From positions 1 to 6,840 of the forward strand of contig JAEYTN010000582.1 of NCBI GenBank assembly GCA_023433985.1: a stretch of DNA of 6,840 bases, written 5' to 3'. The position numbers and the translations under genes were made by a program. Below are positions 4,949 to 6,840 of the stretch, piece by piece. The stretch is from Pseudomonadota bacterium (GTDB lineage Bacteria; Pseudomonadota; Alphaproteobacteria; Rhizobiales; Devosiaceae). The notes under the pieces were generated by a model. It searched no databases and was not told the DNA's origin. It saw only the letters and a list, made by a program, of their open reading frames with translations. Each line of letters begins with the position of its first letter. The first letter of the stretch is position 1.

Positions 4949-5656
4949 ATGAGCGAGGAGCATCGGATCGTCGAGGTGCAGATCGCGGCGCCGAAGGCAG
5001 TGGTCTGGCGGGTGCTCCGCGACCCGGCGGAGGTGCGCAACTGGTTCGGCTGGGAAGCGCCATCGCTCGATGAGGAGATCCGGATGATCTTCGTCGACGG
5101 AGCGGACGCCGACGAGGCCGCGGGGACGATCCAGTTCGGCGAGTGGGAAGGGACCTCCGACCGCTTCGAACTCACCGAGCGTGGCGACGGAACGCTGCTC
5201 ACGGTGGTGCGCCGCGGCACGCCGCCGGAGGGCGGATGGGGGGTGCACTACGACGAGGTGGTTGAGGGGTGGATCACCTTCTTGCAGCAGTTGCGCTTGT
5301 ACGTCGAGGCGCATCGCGGCGATGGGCGGCGGACGCTGCGATTGTCGAGCGAAGCGGGGCCAGGGGCGATCGAGGCCGTGGGGCTGATCGGGGCTGGCGA
5401 GACCGGCAGCCATTTCGCGCGCGAGTTGTCACCGGGCGACCGGGTATCGGGGGAGGTGTGGCACTGGGGCCGGCACCAACTGGGGGTGACGGTCGCCGAG
5501 TGGAGCGGCGGGCTTATCATGGTCGGGGATCGCGAGGCTGGCGGCGGCACGGCGCTGCTGACCGTCTACGGCATGGGCGATGCCGAGTTCGCGGCGCTCG
5601 AAACGCGCTGGCGGACCTGGTGGGGCGCTGCCTACCCCCAGAGTTCCACGCAATGA
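4949..5656 (+). CDS. SRPBCC-fold protein (AHSA1/polyketide cyclase-like), 235 aa
   Basis: The N-terminal half (residues about 5-118) looks like an SRPBCC/START-superfamily hydrophobic-pocket domain: an opening strand RIVEVQIAAPKAVVWRVLRDPAEVRNWFGW, a run of strands (TIQFGEWEG, DRFELTERGDGTLLTVVRRG), and the closing helix VVEGWITFLQQLRLYVEAHRG. Residues about 122-235 also end in an SRPBCC-like helix (LETRWRTWWGAAYP) after beta-rich sequence, so a second, diverged copy of the fold is likely. The length, about 1.6 times a single-domain member, fits. The ATG at 4949 follows a strong purine ribosome-binding site at 4935-4943; longer in-frame starts reach back into the neighbouring gene and are unlikely. 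No signal peptide or membrane helix is present. Ligand and reaction are unknown. It is divergent from the stress operon, which is weak evidence for a shared role. Confidence 0.8.
   Translation: MSEEHRIVEVQIAAPKAVVWRVLRDPAEVRNWFGWEAPSLDEEIRMIFVDGADADEAAGTIQFGEWEGTSDRFELTERGDGTLLTVVRRGTPPEGGWGVHYDEVVEGWITFLQQLRLYVEAHRGDGRRTLRLSSEAGPGAIEAVGLIGAGETGSHFARELSPGDRVSGEVWHWGRHQLGVTVAEWSGGLIMVGDREAGGGTALLTVYGMGDAEFAALETRWRTWWGAAYPQSSTQ

Positions 5657-6840
<1,184 letters not shown>

Overview
This window looks like chromosomal DNA of a GC-rich alphaproteobacterium, probably of the Hyphomicrobiales (Devosia-like). That placement is an inference from protein style: the LldD and TRAP-binding proteins, a COG4315/ECF-sigma/anti-sigma operon, and strong G/C third-position bias. 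No rRNA, tRNA, CRISPR array, insertion sequence or phage gene is visible.

Layout, left to right. (1) 2-1246 (+): the C-terminal part of a copper-exporting P1B-1 ATPase (CopA), cut by the left edge. (2) 1247-1341: a short intergenic region with a candidate sigma70 promoter whose spacer holds a perfect 16-bp palindrome, an operator-like arrangement. (3) 1342-2513 (+): an FMN-dependent L-lactate dehydrogenase (lldD) broken by an apparent one-base deletion near 2104. (4) 2514-2652: a gap dense in inverted repeats, including an 11-bp perfect inverted repeat that would pair the Shine-Dalgarno of the next gene. (5) 2653-3097 (+): two small genes in tandem, a DUF2934 protein and an unrecognised helical protein. 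(6) 3100-4820 (-): a three-gene operon read leftwards, consisting of a secreted COG4315 (Lipoprotein_15 repeat) protein, an ECF sigma factor and a membrane anti-sigma factor. An ECF-type promoter candidate lies upstream of its first gene. (7) 4949-5656 (+): a divergent SRPBCC-fold protein, possibly with two such domains. (8) 5786-6840 (+): a Tat-exported TRAP-transporter solute-binding protein of the 2-oxo acid/lactate type, cut by the right edge.

How the parts may work together. The sigma and anti-sigma genes form a classic membrane stress-sensing switch, and the COG4315 protein is its most likely immediate target because it shares the autoregulated operon. The lactate dehydrogenase and the 2-oxo acid/lactate binding protein are metabolically related, but unrelated genes separate them and co-regulation is not shown. 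The most interesting non-coding signals are the palindrome inside the lldD promoter, the structured leader of the DUF2934 gene and the ECF promoter of the stress operon.
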